64,000 nucleotides of DNA from Erysipelothrix rhusiopathiae (GCF_900637845.1 NZ_LR134439.1:620001-684000); one strand, 5' to 3'; positions 26,597 through 37,537 are shown, numbered from the stretch's first letter. Made by a program: numbers and translations. The notes: generated by a model not told the origin, from the letters alone.

Positions 26597-27433
26597 ATGG
26601 CAATTAAACATTATAAGCCAACTACTCCTGGACGTCGCGGGATGACAACTTTAGCTAACGAACAGTTATCTAAAAATGTTAAACCAGAACGTTCATTAGT
26701 AGCTCCACTAAGTAAAACTGGTGGACGTGGTAATACAGGACGTATTACAACTCGTCACATCGGTGGTGGACATAAACGTCAATACCGTATTATTGACTTC
26801 AAACGTAACAAAGATGATATTCCAGCAAAAGTTGCAACAATCGAATATGATCCAAACCGTTCAGCAAACATCGCTTTATTAAGCTACGCTGATGGTGAAA
26901 AACGTTATATTTTAGCTCCTAAAGGACTAAAAGTAGGCGACGTAATTTATAGTGGTGCATCAGCTGATATTAAAGTTGGTAACGCAAAAGAATTAGGTCA
27001 AATGCCTGAAGGTACATTAGTACATAATATCGAATTAAAACCAGGACGTGGAGCACAATTAGTGCGTTCAGCTGGAACATCAGCTCAAGTTCTTGGTGTT
27101 GAAGAAAAACATGTTACTGTTCAATTAGCATCTGGTGAAGTTCGTAAGATTTTATCAACATGCCGTGCAACAATCGGTGAGGTTGGAAACTCAGAACATT
27201 CATTAGTTAACATTGGTAAAGCTGGACGTAAACGTCACATGGGTATTCGCCCAACTGTACGTGGTTCTGCGATGAACCCTGTTGATCACCCTCATGGTGG
27301 TGGGGAAGGACGTACTCCAATCGGACGTAAGTCACCTATGACACCTTGGGGTAAAAAAGCTATGGGTGTTAAAACTCGTAGAGATAAAAAAGCATCGACT
27401 AAGTTAATTGTACGTCGACGCAATGATAAGTAG
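26597..27433 (+). CDS. rplB: 50S ribosomal protein L2
   Basis: A 278-residue primary 23S binder near the peptidyl-transferase centre. It has the conserved [15 protein letters not shown], the His in [13 protein letters not shown] (near 225-240) needed for activity, and a basic C-terminus. It is separated from rplW by 80 nt holding an imperfect hairpin (TTATCGGAA/TTCCGGATAA). Confidence 0.98.
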   Translation: MAIKHYKPTTPGRRGMTTLANEQLSKNVKPERSLVAPLSKTGGRGNTGRITTRHIGGGHKRQYRIIDFKRNKDDIPAKVATIEYDPNRSANIALLSYADGEKRYILAPKGLKVGDVIYSGASADIKVGNAKELGQMPEGTLVHNIELKPGRGAQLVRSAGTSAQVLGVEEKHVTVQLASGEVRKILSTCRATIGEVGNSEHSLVNIGKAGRKRHMGIRPTVRGSAMNPVDHPHGGGEGRTPIGRKSPMTPWGKKAMGVKTRRDKKASTKLIVRRRNDK

Positions 27434-27454
27434 ACGAAAGGAAGGAAGAAAGAT

Positions 27455-27730
27455 ATGAGTCGTAGTTTAAAAAAAGGACCATTTTGTGATCTTCATTTAA
27501 TGAACAAAGTTGAAAAACTAAATGCAGAAAGCAAAAAAGAAGTAATTAAAACATGGTCACGCCGTTCAACTATTTTCCCTCAATTCGTTGAGCATACGTT
27601 TGCGGTGCATAATGGTAAGGAACACGTTCCAGTGTTTGTTACTGAAGACATGGTAGGACATAAATTAGGTGAGTTCGTACCAACACGTCGTTATACAGGT
27701 CACGCAGCTGACAAGAAGGCGGGTCGTTAA
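27455..27730 (+). CDS. rpsS: 30S ribosomal protein S19
   Basis: A 91-residue 30S head protein that forms a complex with S13. [10 protein letters not shown] start and [16 protein letters not shown] core are standard. Confidence 0.98.
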   Translation: MSRSLKKGPFCDLHLMNKVEKLNAESKKEVIKTWSRRSTIFPQFVEHTFAVHNGKEHVPVFVTEDMVGHKLGEFVPTRRYTGHAADKKAGR

Positions 27731-27731
27731 T

Positions 27732-28067
27732 ATGGAAGTAAAAGCTATAGTTAAAACAGTTCGTGTTACTCCACGTAAAGCACGTCTTGTTCTAGATGAA
27801 ATTCGTGGACTTGATGTTGATCATGCAGCAGCTATCTTAAGATATACACCTAATTCTGCTTCAAAAGTAATCGCTAAAGTCTTAGACTCAGCAATTGCAA
27901 ATGCAACAAATAATCATCAATTAGATGAAGAAAAACTTTACATCTCAGCATGCTATGCTGACGAAGGTGTAACAATGAAGCGTTTCAGACCTCGTGCTAA
28001 AGGTTCTGCAGCGCCAATCATGAAGCGTACAAGCCACATCACTGTTGTGGTTTCGGAACGCGCCTAA
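27732..28067 (+). CDS. rplV: 50S ribosomal protein L22
   Basis: A 111-residue tunnel-wall protein. Conserved [17 protein letters not shown] start and the beta-hairpin [18 protein letters not shown], where macrolide-resistance changes occur, here without obvious alteration. ATG 27732 follows the rpsS stop by one base, so translation is probably coupled because the RBS is weak (GGCGGG). Confidence 0.97.
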   Translation: MEVKAIVKTVRVTPRKARLVLDEIRGLDVDHAAAILRYTPNSASKVIAKVLDSAIANATNNHQLDEEKLYISACYADEGVTMKRFRPRAKGSAAPIMKRTSHITVVVSERA

Positions 28068-28081
28068 AGGGAGGACAGACA

Positions 28082-28858
28082 ATGGGACAAAAAGTACATC
28101 CGATCGGTATGCGCGTTGGTGTCATTCGTGATTGGGAATCACGTTGGTATGCTGAAAAAGATTTCGCAAATTTATTACACGAAGATAAATTAATTCGTGA
28201 CTATATTTTCAAAAATCTTAAAGATGCATATGTATCACGCGTAGAAATCGAACGATCAAAGAATCGTGTTGACATCATTATCCGTACAGCTCGCCCAGGA
28301 GTTGTTATTGGAGTTAATGGTGCAAATATTGAAAAAGTTAAAAAAGATATTGCAAAAATCTCAGAAGGCAACACAGTTAACATTAAAGTGTTAGAAGTTG
28401 CTAACCCAGATTTAGATGCTCATTTAGTTGCTCGTAATATTGCGGAGCAATTAGAACAACGTGCATCATTTAGAACTGCTCAAAAACGTACAATTCAACG
28501 TACAATGCGTGCAGGTGCTAAAGGAATCAAAACTGCCGTTTCAGGCCGTTTAGGTGGAGCAGATATGGCTCGTTCAGAAGGTTATTCAGAGGGAATCGTT
28601 CCTCTTCATACACTTCGTTCAGACATTGACTACGCACACTATGAAGCTAATACTCAATTTGGTATCTTAGGTGTTAAAGTTTGGATCTGCCGCGGTGAAG
28701 TATTACCAGGTCAAAAGGTTCAAGAACCTGAAGCACCTAAGGGTGGTAAGTTTGATCGACCACGTCGTCGTCGTAACGACCGTCGTCCAAACAACAACCC
28801 ACGTAATGCAAAACCAGCAGCTTCAGCTGCATCAAAAGACGAGCAAGGAGGTAACTAG
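28082..28858 (+). CDS. rpsC: 30S ribosomal protein S3
   Basis: A 258-residue mRNA-entry protein with KH domain ([18 protein letters not shown]) and the RRAMKR-like [11 protein letters not shown] region. It is about 40 residues longer than typical because of a low-complexity Arg/Asn/Pro/Ala tail after residue 215, probably disordered. Confidence 0.97.
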   Translation: MGQKVHPIGMRVGVIRDWESRWYAEKDFANLLHEDKLIRDYIFKNLKDAYVSRVEIERSKNRVDIIIRTARPGVVIGVNGANIEKVKKDIAKISEGNTVNIKVLEVANPDLDAHLVARNIAEQLEQRASFRTAQKRTIQRTMRAGAKGIKTAVSGRLGGADMARSEGYSEGIVPLHTLRSDIDYAHYEANTQFGILGVKVWICRGEVLPGQKVQEPEAPKGGKFDRPRRRRNDRRPNNNPRNAKPAASAASKDEQGGN

Positions 28859-28860
28859 TT

Positions 28861-29283
28861 ATGTTAATGCCAAAACGTACAAAATATAGAAAACCACATC
28901 GTCTTTCATACGAGGGACGTTCAAAAGCTGGACGTACTGTTGCTTTTGGAGAATACGGTTTGGTTGCTGAATCAGGAAACTATGTAAGTAACCGTCAAAT
29001 CGAATCTGCTCGTATTGCAATGACTCGTTATATGAAACGTGGTGGGAAAGTTTGGATTAAAATCTTCCCTCACTTAGCAATCACTAAAAAACCATTAGAA
29101 GTTCGAATGGGTTCTGGTAAAGGTGCACCTGAAGGTTGGGTAGCAGTTGTTAAGCCAGGTCGAGTAATGTTTGAAATTGCTGGAGTACCTGAAGAAGTAG
29201 CACGCGAAGCGTTCCGCTTAGCTTCACACAAACTAGCAGTTAAAACTCGATTTGTTAAAAAGGGAGAGGAGGAACAAGTATGA
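28861..29283 (+). CDS. rplP: 50S ribosomal protein L16
   Basis: A 140-residue protein near the A-site. Conserved [11 protein letters not shown] start and [19 protein letters not shown] loop. The first codon ATG 28861 gives MLMPKRTK, and an internal ATG at 28867 (MPKRTK) is the commoner start in the family. The stop overlaps rpmC by 4 nt. Confidence 0.97.
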   Translation: MLMPKRTKYRKPHRLSYEGRSKAGRTVAFGEYGLVAESGNYVSNRQIESARIAMTRYMKRGGKVWIKIFPHLAITKKPLEVRMGSGKGAPEGWVAVVKPGRVMFEIAGVPEEVAREAFRLASHKLAVKTRFVKKGEEEQV

Positions 29284-29483
29284 CAACAGTAAAAGAAATC
29301 CGTGAAAAAAATGACGCTGATTTATTAGTTGAAATTGATGCTTTAAAGGAAGAGTTATTTGATTTACGTTTCCAACAAGCAATTGGTCAACTTGAAAATC
29401 CTGCTCGATTAAGAGAAATCCGTAAAACGATTGCTCGGATTAAGACAGTGATCACTGAGCGCGAGCTTAGTGACAATAAGTAG
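29280..29483 (+). CDS. rpmC: 50S ribosomal protein L29
   Basis: A 67-residue two-helix protein at the tunnel exit with the [33 protein letters not shown] family pattern (shown as separate conserved stretches LRFQ, LENP, RKTIARI). ATGA overlap with rplP. Confidence 0.96.
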   Translation: MTTVKEIREKNDADLLVEIDALKEELFDLRFQQAIGQLENPARLREIRKTIARIKTVITERELSDNK

Positions 29484-29497
29484 GAGGTCACAACGCG

Positions 29498-29758
29498 ATG
29501 GAAAGAAACAAGCGCAAAGTTTACCGTGGTACTGTTGTATCTGATGCAATGGATAAAACGGTAGTAGTAGAAGTAAAAACGTCAAAACGTCATCCATTGT
29601 ATGGAAAACGTGTAAACTATTCAAAAAAATTCAAGGCTCATGATGAAACTAATGAAATCAAAGTTGGAGATATTGTTGAAATTATGGAAACTCGTCCATT
29701 ATCAGCAACTAAATTCTGCCGCGTAACTAAATTAGTTGAAAAAGCCGAAGTATTGTAG
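29498..29758 (+). CDS. rpsQ: 30S ribosomal protein S17
   Basis: An 86-residue OB-fold 16S rRNA binder. Conserved [14 protein letters not shown] start and [13 protein letters not shown] end. RBS AGGAGG lies 9 nt upstream of ATG 29498. Confidence 0.97.
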   Translation: MERNKRKVYRGTVVSDAMDKTVVVEVKTSKRHPLYGKRVNYSKKFKAHDETNEIKVGDIVEIMETRPLSATKFCRVTKLVEKAEVL

Positions 29759-29770
29759 GAGGTTGTCAAG

Positions 29771-30139
29771 ATGATACAAAATGAATCAAGATGTAAAGTC
29801 GCTGACAACACTGGTGCTAAGGAAATCTTAGTAATTCGTTGCCTAGGTGGTAGCCGTCGTCGTTCAGCAAGCATTGGAGACATTGTTGTTGGAACAGTAA
29901 AACACGCTATTCCTGGTGGAACAGTTAAAAAAGGTGATGTCGTTAAAGCGGTAGTAGTTCGTACTAAATACGGTGTACGTCGTGAAAATGGATCATACAT
30001 TAGTTTTGATGACAACGCAGTTGTTATCTTAAAAGATGATATGACTCCTCGCGGAACTCGTATTTTTGGACCGGTAGCTCGCGAGCTTCGTGAATATAAT
30101 TTCATGAAAATCGTATCATTAGCACCGGAAGTGTTATAG
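29771..30139 (+). CDS. rplN: 50S ribosomal protein L14
   Basis: A 122-residue interface protein. [18 protein letters not shown] start, [16 protein letters not shown] and [13 protein letters not shown] are canonical. It lies 12 nt after rpsQ. Confidence 0.98.
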   Translation: MIQNESRCKVADNTGAKEILVIRCLGGSRRRSASIGDIVVGTVKHAIPGGTVKKGDVVKAVVVRTKYGVRRENGSYISFDDNAVVILKDDMTPRGTRIFGPVARELREYNFMKIVSLAPEVL

Positions 30140-30148
30140 GAGGCTTTT

Positions 30149-30457
30149 ATGAGAATCAAACGTGGAGATAATGTTCAAGTAATTACAGGCTCATACAAGG
30201 GCACCATTGGTGATGTCATTGAAGTTTCACCTAAACATGACAAAGTTAAGGTTGAAGGTGTTAATTTAATTAAAAAACACATGAAACCAAGCCAAATGAA
30301 CCCAGAGGGTGGTATTATTGAACAAGAAGCATGGATTCATGTTTCAAACGTAATGTTATACGATGCTAAAGCGAAAGCTCCAAGCCGTGTAGCTTACACA
30401 GAAGAAAAAGGTAAAAAAGTTCGCGTCTATAAAAAATCAGGCGCAGCAGTAAAATAA
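30149..30457 (+). CDS. rplX: 50S ribosomal protein L24
   Basis: A 102-residue KOW-fold assembly initiator. KRGDNVQVITGSYKGTIGDV holds the KOW motif, followed by GGIIEQEAWIHVSNV. Confidence 0.97.
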   Translation: MRIKRGDNVQVITGSYKGTIGDVIEVSPKHDKVKVEGVNLIKKHMKPSQMNPEGGIIEQEAWIHVSNVMLYDAKAKAPSRVAYTEEKGKKVRVYKKSGAAVK

Positions 30458-30471
30458 GGAGGTATAGCTAA

Positions 30472-31017
30472 ATGAACTTAAAAGAACAATACAAAAATGA
30501 AGTAGTTGCTAAATTAGTTGAAGAATTTAACTATACTTCAGTAATGCAAACACCTAAACTCGAAAAAATCGTAGTTAACATGGGTGTTGGTGAAGCAATC
30601 AACAACACAAAATTCTTAGATGATGCTGTTGCTGATTTAGAAATTATTACTGGTCAAAAACCAGTTATCACAAGAGCTAAAAAATCAATTGCTAACTTCA
30701 AATTACGTGAAGATATGCCTATTGGATGTAAAGTTACACTTCGTGGTCAAAAAATGTATGACTTCTTAGAAAAACTTATCAAAGTTGCTCTTCCTCGTGT
30801 ACGTGACTTCCGTGGTATTAACGGTGGATCATTTGACGGACGTGGTAACTATACTATGGGTGTTAAAGAACAATTAATTTTCCCAGAAATTGATTTTGAC
30901 AAAGTTAATAAAGTTCGTGGTATGGATATTACTATCGTTACTACAGCTAAAACAGATAAAGAAGGTTATGCTTTACTTTCAATGTTAGGCATGCCATTTA
31001 AAAAGGAGGGTAACTAA
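30472..31017 (+). CDS. rplE: 50S ribosomal protein L5
   Basis: A 181-residue 5S rRNA-binding protein. Conserved [13 protein letters not shown] and the C-terminal [13 protein letters not shown] segment. Its stop overlaps the rpsN start by one base. Confidence 0.98.
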   Translation: MNLKEQYKNEVVAKLVEEFNYTSVMQTPKLEKIVVNMGVGEAINNTKFLDDAVADLEIITGQKPVITRAKKSIANFKLREDMPIGCKVTLRGQKMYDFLEKLIKVALPRVRDFRGINGGSFDGRGNYTMGVKEQLIFPEIDFDKVNKVRGMDITIVTTAKTDKEGYALLSMLGMPFKKEGN

Positions 31018-31286
31018 TGGCTAAGAAATCAAAAATCGCTCGTGAAAAACAACGTCAAGAGATCGTAGATCGCTACGCAGAAAAACGTGCTGAATTAAAA
31101 GCCAAAGGTGACTACGAAGGACTTCAAAAACTTCCTCGTAATGCATCACCTGTACGTCTTCACAACCGCGATATGGTTGACGGACGCCCTCACGGATACT
31201 TACGTAAATACGGTATGTCTCGTATTCGCTTCCGCGAAGCTGCTCATAAAGGGCAAATTCCAGGCGTTAAAAAGGCAAGCTGGTAG
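31017..31286 (+). CDS. rpsN: 30S ribosomal protein S14, zinc-independent type
   Basis: An 89-residue S14 with core [13 protein letters not shown] and ending [11 protein letters not shown]. It has no CxxC motifs, so it is the longer zinc-free form rather than the 61-residue zinc-ribbon form found in the spc operon of most Firmicutes. It starts one base inside the rplE stop. Confidence 0.97.
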   Translation: MAKKSKIAREKQRQEIVDRYAEKRAELKAKGDYEGLQKLPRNASPVRLHNRDMVDGRPHGYLRKYGMSRIRFREAAHKGQIPGVKKASW

Positions 31287-31307
31287 TATAAAGGAGGAGC
31301 TTTTCAG

Positions 31308-31706
31308 ATGTATGTAACAGATCCAATCGCTGATTTACTTACACGTGTTCGTAATGCTATTCAAGCAAAACACGATGTAGTTGAAATTCCAGCAAGTAAA
31401 GAAAAAACAGAAATCGCTAGAATTTTGAAAGAAGAAGGTTTTATCCGCGACTACCTAGTTAGTGGTGAAGGAATCAAGAAGACAATTACAATTGTTCTTA
31501 AATATGGTCCTAACAACGAACGAGTAATTAGCGGGTTAAAACGAATTTCAAAACCTGGTAAACGCGTATACGCGAAGACAAATGAAGTTCCACGTGTTCT
31601 TAACGGACTTGGAATTGCAATCATTTCAACTTCAGAAGGTATGCTAACAGACAAGCAAGCTCGCGCTAAACATGTTGGTGGCGAAGTCTTAGCTTACGTT
31701 TGGTAA
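31308..31706 (+). CDS. rpsH: 30S ribosomal protein S8
   Basis: A 132-residue 16S binder and, in enterobacteria, spc-operon regulator. Start [15 protein letters not shown] and C-terminal [20 protein letters not shown] are conserved. Confidence 0.98.
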   Translation: MYVTDPIADLLTRVRNAIQAKHDVVEIPASKEKTEIARILKEEGFIRDYLVSGEGIKKTITIVLKYGPNNERVISGLKRISKPGKRVYAKTNEVPRVLNGLGIAIISTSEGMLTDKQARAKHVGGEVLAYVW

Positions 31707-31721
31707 GAGAGGAGACACTAA

Positions 31722-32267
31722 ATGTCACGTATCGGAAATAAAACGATTACCATTCCGGCAGGCGTTGAAGTCGAATTAAAAGCTGGCAATGAGGTGACAG
31801 TAAAAGGTCCTAAGGGAACTTTAACACGTCAGTTCAGTGAGCTTTACGAAATCGAAATCAACGGAAGCGAAATTAACGTTAAACGCCCGAATGATTCAAA
31901 AAAAGTTAAACAATTACATGGTACTACACGATCACTAATCGCTAACATGATTACTGGAGTAAGTGAAGGATTCACTAAATCTCTAGAATTAGTTGGTATC
32001 GGGTATCGTGCATCTAAGTCAGATAACAAGTTAGTCTTGAATGTTGGATACTCACATCCAATCGAGTTTGAACTAGAAGATGGTGTAGATATCGAAGTAC
32101 CTAGCGCAACAGCTATTAACATCACAGGTGTTGATAAACAACGCGTTGGAGAATGGGCAGCAAACATTCGTGCTACTCGTAAACCTGAACCATATCTCGG
32201 TAAAGGTATTAAATACAAGAATGAAGTTATCCGTCGCAAAGAGGGTAAAACAGCAGCTAAGAAATAG
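31722..32267 (+). CDS. rplF: 50S ribosomal protein L6
   Basis: A 181-residue two-domain protein near the sarcin-ricin loop. [14 protein letters not shown] start, VGIGYRAS centre and [17 protein letters not shown] end are typical. Confidence 0.98.
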   Translation: MSRIGNKTITIPAGVEVELKAGNEVTVKGPKGTLTRQFSELYEIEINGSEINVKRPNDSKKVKQLHGTTRSLIANMITGVSEGFTKSLELVGIGYRASKSDNKLVLNVGYSHPIEFELEDGVDIEVPSATAINITGVDKQRVGEWAANIRATRKPEPYLGKGIKYKNEVIRRKEGKTAAKK

Positions 32268-32288
32268 TGGGAAAGGAGAATTTGAACG

Positions 32289-32645
32289 ATGGCAAAAAAA
32301 ATATCAAGAAATCAAGAACGAGTTCGTCGTCATGCTCGAGTTCGTCGTAAAGTCAGTGGAACGCAAGAACGCCCACGTCTTAGCGTGTATCGATCAAATG
32401 GAAACATTTCTGCACAAGTTATTGATGATGTTACAGGTAACACATTAGTATCAGCAGGATCGGTACAAATGAAACTCGCAAATGGCGGTAATATTGAGGC
32501 AGCAGCGCAAGTTGGTAACGCTGTAGCTAAATTAGCATTAGAAAATGGAATTAAATCTGTAGTGTTTGACCGTGGTGGTTATATTTATCATGGACGTGTT
32601 AAAGCATTAGCAGAGGCAGCTCGAGAAGCTGGACTAGAGTTTTAA
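32289..32645 (+). CDS. rplR: 50S ribosomal protein L18
   Basis: A 118-residue 5S rRNA binder. [20 protein letters not shown] and the C-terminal [20 protein letters not shown] are conserved. Confidence 0.98.
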   Translation: MAKKISRNQERVRRHARVRRKVSGTQERPRLSVYRSNGNISAQVIDDVTGNTLVSAGSVQMKLANGGNIEAAAQVGNAVAKLALENGIKSVVFDRGGYIYHGRVKALAEAAREAGLEF

Positions 32646-32656
32646 TAAGGAGGAAC

Positions 32657-33166
32657 ATGATGAATCGTAAACCTAGAAGAGAACAACGTGAACAAGAATT
32701 CGAAGAACGCGTTGTTGTCATCAATCGTGTAACTAAAGTTGTTAAGGGTGGTCGTCGTTTCCGCTTCGCTGCTCTAGTTGTAGTTGGTGACAAAAAAGGT
32801 CGCGTCGGTTTCGGAACAGGTAAAGCCAACGAAGTTCCAGATGCAATCCGCAAGGGTGTTGAAGCCGCAAAGAAAAACTTAATTAACGTTAAGATGATTA
32901 ACGGAACATTGCCACACGCTAACACAGGAAAATTTGGTGCCGGAGAAGTATTTGTACGTCCTGCAGCAGAAGGTACTGGAGTTATTGCTGGTGGAGCAAT
33001 TCGTGACGTTATGGAGTTAGCAGGAGTTACTGACGTGCTAACAAAATGTATTGGTTCACGTACACCAATCAACATGGTTCGTGCAACATTTGAAGCACTT
33101 GAATCAATGAAAACTGTTGATGAAGTTGCGAGTTTAAGAGAAATCAAAGTCGAAGACGTACGATAG
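32657..33166 (+). CDS. rpsE: 30S ribosomal protein S5
   Basis: A 169-residue protein at the mRNA entry site with double-stranded-RNA-like fold ([19 protein letters not shown]) and [10 protein letters not shown]. Two adjacent ATG codons (32657 and 32660) are possible. The second has better spacing (6 nt) to GGAGG at 32649-32653. Unlike most bacteria, no rpmD (L30) follows. rplO starts 12 nt after the stop. Confidence 0.97.
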   Translation: MMNRKPRREQREQEFEERVVVINRVTKVVKGGRRFRFAALVVVGDKKGRVGFGTGKANEVPDAIRKGVEAAKKNLINVKMINGTLPHANTGKFGAGEVFVRPAAEGTGVIAGGAIRDVMELAGVTDVLTKCIGSRTPINMVRATFEALESMKTVDEVASLREIKVEDVR

Positions 33167-33178
33167 TAGGAGGCCTTT

Positions 33179-33619
33179 ATGAAATTACATGAATTAAAAT
33201 ACAATGAAGGTGCACGCCAAGATCGTAAACGTCTTGGTCGTGGACAAGGTTCAGGAACTGGTAAGACATCAGGAAAAGGTCACAAGGGTCAAAATGCTCG
33301 TAGTGGCGGTGGTGTTGCACTAGGATTTGAGGGTGGTCAAACACCATTGTTCAAACGTATTCCTAAACGCGGTTTCAAAAATGTTAACCGTGTGGACTAC
33401 GCAGTTGTTAACTTAAGTTCATTAAACGTATTTGAAGACGGAACTGAAGTTACAATTGAAGCACTTTTAGAAAAAGGAATTATCAAAAAAACACTTGACG
33501 GAGTTAAAATCTTAGGTCAAGGTGAATTAGAGAAAAAATTAGTTGTTAAAGCTAACGCATTCTCAAAATCAGCAGTTGAAAGTATTGAAAAATTAGGTGG
33601 AAAAGCAGAGGTAATCTAA
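33179..33619 (+). CDS. rplO: 50S ribosomal protein L15
   Basis: A 146-residue protein with the Gly-rich N-terminal extension ([19 protein letters not shown]) and the [18 protein letters not shown] segment. Its stop overlaps the secY ATG (TAATG). Confidence 0.98.
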   Translation: MKLHELKYNEGARQDRKRLGRGQGSGTGKTSGKGHKGQNARSGGGVALGFEGGQTPLFKRIPKRGFKNVNRVDYAVVNLSSLNVFEDGTEVTIEALLEKGIIKKTLDGVKILGQGELEKKLVVKANAFSKSAVESIEKLGGKAEVI

Positions 33620-34917
33620 TGAGATTTTTTACTGATTTATTCAAAAATAAAGAAATCAGAATAAGAATCATTTTCACACTTGCATTGTTATTGATTTATC
33701 GACTAGGAACAGTTATTCCTGTTCCTAACGTCGATAGCGTTAAAGTCGCAGGATCAATGGCAAGCGAACTAAACTCAAATACATTAGTTGGAATGATGAA
33801 TATTCTTGGTGGAGGGTTTATCCAATCATTTTCAATTTTCGCTCTAGGTGTAGGACCTTACATTACCGCATCAATTATTATCCAATTGTTATCAATGGAT
33901 GTTATACCATATTTAACTGAGTTAACGAAATCTGGTCAAAAGGGTAAATTACAACTTGACCGAATTACACGTTATCTTGGAGTGGTATTAGCATACGTTC
34001 AAGCGATTGGAATTATTAGCTTACTCAACAATCAACATAAGATTTTGTTGAGTAGTACTGTAGCGGACTACTTCTTTATGGGAACTGTAATGGCTGCGGG
34101 AACAATGTTCCTTCTATGGCTTGGTGATCAAATCACTCAAAAGGGTGTAGGTAATGGATTATCAATGATTATTTTCGCAGGTATCGTATCAAATCTTCCA
34201 AGTCAATTTAAAGGCGCTTTCGCTGAAATGACTAAGGGTGGTACAACTATGGGCTTTGTATGGTGTGCAGTATATGTACTTCTATACTTAGCGATTATTA
34301 TTCTTGTTATTTATATGAACGGTGCCGTTCGTAAAATTTCAATTCAATATACATCAAACGTAGGTGGAACTACACGTGGTAAGAGTATGAACCATTTGCC
34401 ATTAATGATTAACTCTGCATCAGTTATTCCAGTAATTTTTGCTGGAGCAATTATGCAAGCACCAGTTATTGTAATGAGTTGGATTAACCAAAATAGTGGT
34501 TTCTATAAATTCATGACAACAACAATGAGCTTACAACAACCTGTAGGATTAATTGTCTATGCATTATTAATAATTGCATTCACATTCTTCTACACTCACT
34601 TACAAGTTGACCCTGAAAAAATATCAGAGGACTTCGGTAAGAATGGATCTTACATCCCAGGTGTTCGCCCGGGTAAAGATACAAAAAATTACATTAGTAC
34701 AATTTTAAATCGTATTACGGTTTTAGGATCGTTATTCCTAACGTTTGTAGCACTACTCCCTCATGTGTTACCAATGATTACACGAGGAGCAATTCCAGCA
34801 AGTACAGCAATCGGTGGTACTGGTATCATCATCGTTGTCGGAGTTGCACTTGAAACAGTTAAAGAACTTGAGGGTCGTATGACACAACGTTCATATAAAG
34901 GTTTATTTAACAAATAA
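33619..34917 (+). CDS. secY: Preprotein translocase channel SecY
   Basis: A 432-residue protein with ten transmembrane helices forming the SecYEG pore. Plug region GGGFIQSFSIFALGVGPYI near 65-85, QKGVGNGLSMIIF near 175, and the large cytoplasmic loops used by SecA/ribosome (GKSMNHLPL; PGKDTKNYI). Translationally coupled to rplO as in most bacteria. Confidence 0.98.
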   Translation: MRFFTDLFKNKEIRIRIIFTLALLLIYRLGTVIPVPNVDSVKVAGSMASELNSNTLVGMMNILGGGFIQSFSIFALGVGPYITASIIIQLLSMDVIPYLTELTKSGQKGKLQLDRITRYLGVVLAYVQAIGIISLLNNQHKILLSSTVADYFFMGTVMAAGTMFLLWLGDQITQKGVGNGLSMIIFAGIVSNLPSQFKGAFAEMTKGGTTMGFVWCAVYVLLYLAIIILVIYMNGAVRKISIQYTSNVGGTTRGKSMNHLPLMINSASVIPVIFAGAIMQAPVIVMSWINQNSGFYKFMTTTMSLQQPVGLIVYALLIIAFTFFYTHLQVDPEKISEDFGKNGSYIPGVRPGKDTKNYISTILNRITVLGSLFLTFVALLPHVLPMITRGAIPASTAIGGTGIIIVVGVALETVKELEGRMTQRSYKGLFNK

Positions 34918-34935
34918 CAATTAGGAGGACAGTTT

Positions 34936-35586
34936 ATGAATTTATTAATCATGGGTCCTGCTGGTAGTGGTAAAGGTACAATGTCAGCGCATATTGTTGA
35001 ATTGTTCAATGTTGCTCACATTTCAACTGGAGATATGTTTAGAGAAGCTATCTCAAATGCTACTCCAGTTGGAATCGAAGCAAAATCTTATATTGATCAA
35101 GGAAAACTTGTGCCTGACGAAGTAACCGACCGCATGGTAAAAGAGCGTATCTCAAAAGATGATTGCTTGAATGGTTACTTATTGGATGGATATCCACGTA
35201 ACTTACATCAAGCAGAAGCACTTGAGGTAATGTCAAATGATATTAACCGCCCTATTGATTTAGTAATCAATCTTGAGGTAGAATATGAGGAGCTTGTAAA
35301 TCGAATTACAGGCCGTCGTCTATGTAAAGATTGTGGTGCAATCTATCATATTGACAATAATCCACCTAAAGTAGAATCTAAATGTGATATTTGCGGTGGA
35401 GAACTATACCAACGAAGCGATGACAATGAAGAAAAACTTCAAGTCCGTTTTGAAGAGTATATTAACCAAACAAAACCAGTTATCGATTATTATCGTGAAA
35501 AAGGTTTAGTTCGTGACGTTAATGCATCTCAACCTGCAGAAAATGTTATGAATGAGATAAAAAACATCTTGGAGGCGGTTAAATGA
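34936..35586 (+). CDS. adk: Adenylate kinase, zinc-finger type
   Basis: A 216-residue enzyme making 2 ADP from ATP and AMP. P-loop GPAGSGKGT at 7-15, AMP-site STGDMFR and LLDGYPR, and a LID with CKDC...CDIC, the four-Cys zinc site typical of Gram-positive adenylate kinases. ATGA overlap with map. Confidence 0.97.
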   Translation: MNLLIMGPAGSGKGTMSAHIVELFNVAHISTGDMFREAISNATPVGIEAKSYIDQGKLVPDEVTDRMVKERISKDDCLNGYLLDGYPRNLHQAEALEVMSNDINRPIDLVINLEVEYEELVNRITGRRLCKDCGAIYHIDNNPPKVESKCDICGGELYQRSDDNEEKLQVRFEEYINQTKPVIDYYREKGLVRDVNASQPAENVMNEIKNILEAVK

Positions 35587-36353
35587 TATCAACCAAGTCA
35601 GAACGTGAGTTAGAATTAATGCGCGAGGCAGGTAGAATTGCTTTTGAATGCCAAGAGGCAGTTAAAGCAGCAATCCAACCAGGCGTATCAACCAAACATT
35701 TGGATGATATTGCTCGTAACTATATTCTGAGTCAAGGTGCAACACCAGCGTTTCTTGGTTATGATGGATTTCCGGGTTCAATATGTGCTTCGGTAAATGA
35801 AGTTTTAGTTCATGGTATTCCTAGTTCAGAGGTAATCCTCAAGAATGGCGACATTATCACGATTGATGTTGGCGCTATTTATAAAGGTTATTACAGCGAT
35901 CATGCTTGGACATATCCTGTTGGGGAAATAAGTGATGAAGCACAAAACTTATTAAAAGTAACTGAAGAGTCGTTATTTGCAGGAATTGAAGCTGCTGTAG
36001 CGGGAAATCGTATAGGAGATATTGGTCATGCAGTAATGACGGTTGTTCAACCATTTGGTTATGGACTACCTGTTGAATACTCAGGACACGGTGTCGGAAC
36101 TTCGATGCATGAAGCTCCATACGTACCCAATGTTGGTGTTCCTAATAAAGGAGCGCTTCTTCGCAAAAATATGGTTATTGCGATTGAACCTATGGTTCAA
36201 ATTGGAACCAATAAAACATCTGTATTAGATGATGAGTGGACTGTCGTTTCAGAAGACAGATCCTTAACAGCTCATTTTGAACATACAGTAGTAATTCTTG
36301 AAGATAGTTATGAAATTTTAACTCGAACAAAGGAGGCTTTTAAACACTCATGA
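35583..36353 (+). CDS. map: Methionine aminopeptidase type I
   Basis: A 256-residue metalloprotease that removes initiator Met. Metal ligands lie in [17 protein letters not shown] (two Asp), [13 protein letters not shown] (His), AIEPM (Glu) and AHFEHTVV (Glu), with substrate His in EVLVHGIPS. Four-base overlaps with adk and infA suggest coupled translation. Confidence 0.97.
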   Translation: MISTKSERELELMREAGRIAFECQEAVKAAIQPGVSTKHLDDIARNYILSQGATPAFLGYDGFPGSICASVNEVLVHGIPSSEVILKNGDIITIDVGAIYKGYYSDHAWTYPVGEISDEAQNLLKVTEESLFAGIEAAVAGNRIGDIGHAVMTVVQPFGYGLPVEYSGHGVGTSMHEAPYVPNVGVPNKGALLRKNMVIAIEPMVQIGTNKTSVLDDEWTVVSEDRSLTAHFEHTVVILEDSYEILTRTKEAFKHS

Positions 36354-36568
36354 GCAAAGAAAATGTTATCGAAGTAGATGGAGTAGTTCTTGATACATTG
36401 CCTGGAGCAATGTTTAAGGTGGAACTCAGTAATGGTCATGAAATTTTAGCTCACGTATCTGGTAAAATCCGTATGCACTACATTCGCATTTTACCGGGAG
36501 ATCGCGTGACTGTTGAGATTTCGCCTTACGATTTATCACGTGGGCGCATTACATTTAGACATAAATAA
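36350..36568 (+). CDS. infA: Translation initiation factor IF-1
   Basis: A 72-residue S1/OB-fold factor that blocks the A site during initiation. [20 protein letters not shown] and the GRITFRHK ending are canonical. It overlaps map by 4 nt. Confidence 0.97.
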   Translation: MSKENVIEVDGVVLDTLPGAMFKVELSNGHEILAHVSGKIRMHYIRILPGDRVTVEISPYDLSRGRITFRHK

Positions 36569-36591
36569 GATAGTTTTAGGAGGATAATACT

Positions 36592-36705
36592 ATGAAAGTA
36601 AGACCATCTGTAAAACCAATGTGTGAAAAATGTAGAGTTATTCGACGCAATGGTAGAGTAATGATTATTTGTGAAAATCCAAAACACAAACAAAGACAAG
36701 GATAG
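36592..36705 (+). CDS. rpmJ: 50S ribosomal protein L36, zinc type
   Basis: 37 codons beginning [13 protein letters not shown], with CxxC, a later Cys (IICENP) and His (KHKQRQG), that is, the zinc-ribbon form. It follows infA by 23 nt with AGGAGG at good spacing. It is short but fully diagnostic. Confidence 0.97.
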   Translation: MKVRPSVKPMCEKCRVIRRNGRVMIICENPKHKQRQG

Positions 36706-36720
36706 GAGGACGTCATATTA

Positions 36721-37086
36721 ATGGCTCGTATAGCAGGAATTGACATTCCACGTAACAAACGTGTAGTAGTCTCATTAACATATATCTACGGTATTGGCTT
36801 AACAACATCTAAAGAAATCTTAACAAAATGCGAAATCAGCGAAGATATCCGCGTTAAAGATTTAACTGAAGAACAAGTTAATGCAATCCGTCGTGAAGTA
36901 GAATCAATCAAAGTTGAAGGGGATCTTCGTCGTGAAGTTAACCTTAACATCAAACGCTTAATGGAAATCGGTTCAAACCGAGGAATCCGTCATCGTCGTG
37001 GCTTACCAGTTCGTGGACAACGTACAAAAACAAATGCACGTACACGTAAAGGACCTCGTCGTACAGTAGCGAATAAGAAGAAATAA
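36721..37086 (+). CDS. rpsM: 30S ribosomal protein S13
   Basis: A 121-residue 30S head protein that contacts the P-site t[18 protein letters not shown] start, YGIG helix-two-turns-helix motif, and Arg/Lys-rich tail [19 protein letters not shown]. Confidence 0.98.
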   Translation: MARIAGIDIPRNKRVVVSLTYIYGIGLTTSKEILTKCEISEDIRVKDLTEEQVNAIRREVESIKVEGDLRREVNLNIKRLMEIGSNRGIRHRRGLPVRGQRTKTNARTRKGPRRTVANKKK

Positions 37087-37115
37087 TTAGGTTAATTAAT
37101 TAGGAGGAAAACGTA

Positions 37116-37505
37116 ATGGCAAAAGCAAAAGTAGCTCGTAAACGTCGTGTCCGTAAGAATATAGCACGCGGAGTTGCACATATTCATTCGACATTTAACA
37201 ATACTATTGTTACAATCTCAGATGAACAAGGAAATGTTATCGCTTGGTCAAGTGCTGGTGCTTTAGGCTTTAAGGGTTCACGTAAGTCAACACCTTATGC
37301 AGCTCAAATGGCATCAGAAGCAGCAGCTAAAGCGGCAGTTGATCATGGTATGAAAACAGTTGAAGTTAGTGTTAAAGGACCTGGACCAGGTCGTGAATCG
37401 GCAGTTCGTGCACTTCAAGTAGCAGGACTAGAAATTAGTGTAATTAATGATGTTACACCAGTTCCGCACAATGGATGCCGTCCACCAAAACGTCCACGTG
37501 GATAA
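37116..37505 (+). CDS. rpsK: 30S ribosomal protein S11
   Basis: A 129-residue platform protein contacting mRNA in the E site. Conserved [28 protein letters not shown] and [14 protein letters not shown]. Confidence 0.98.
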   Translation: MAKAKVARKRRVRKNIARGVAHIHSTFNNTIVTISDEQGNVIAWSSAGALGFKGSRKSTPYAAQMASEAAAKAAVDHGMKTVEVSVKGPGPGRESAVRALQVAGLEISVINDVTPVPHNGCRPPKRPRG

Positions 37506-37537
37506 TAATATAAACTATAACAAGGAGGTATTCATAG

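Noticed and set aside
32599..33204. 201-codon minus-strand frame opposite rpsE
   Set aside because: A shadow of a highly biased ribosomal gene, with no RBS and an implausible composition. The same applies to the 173-codon frame at 29638-30159.
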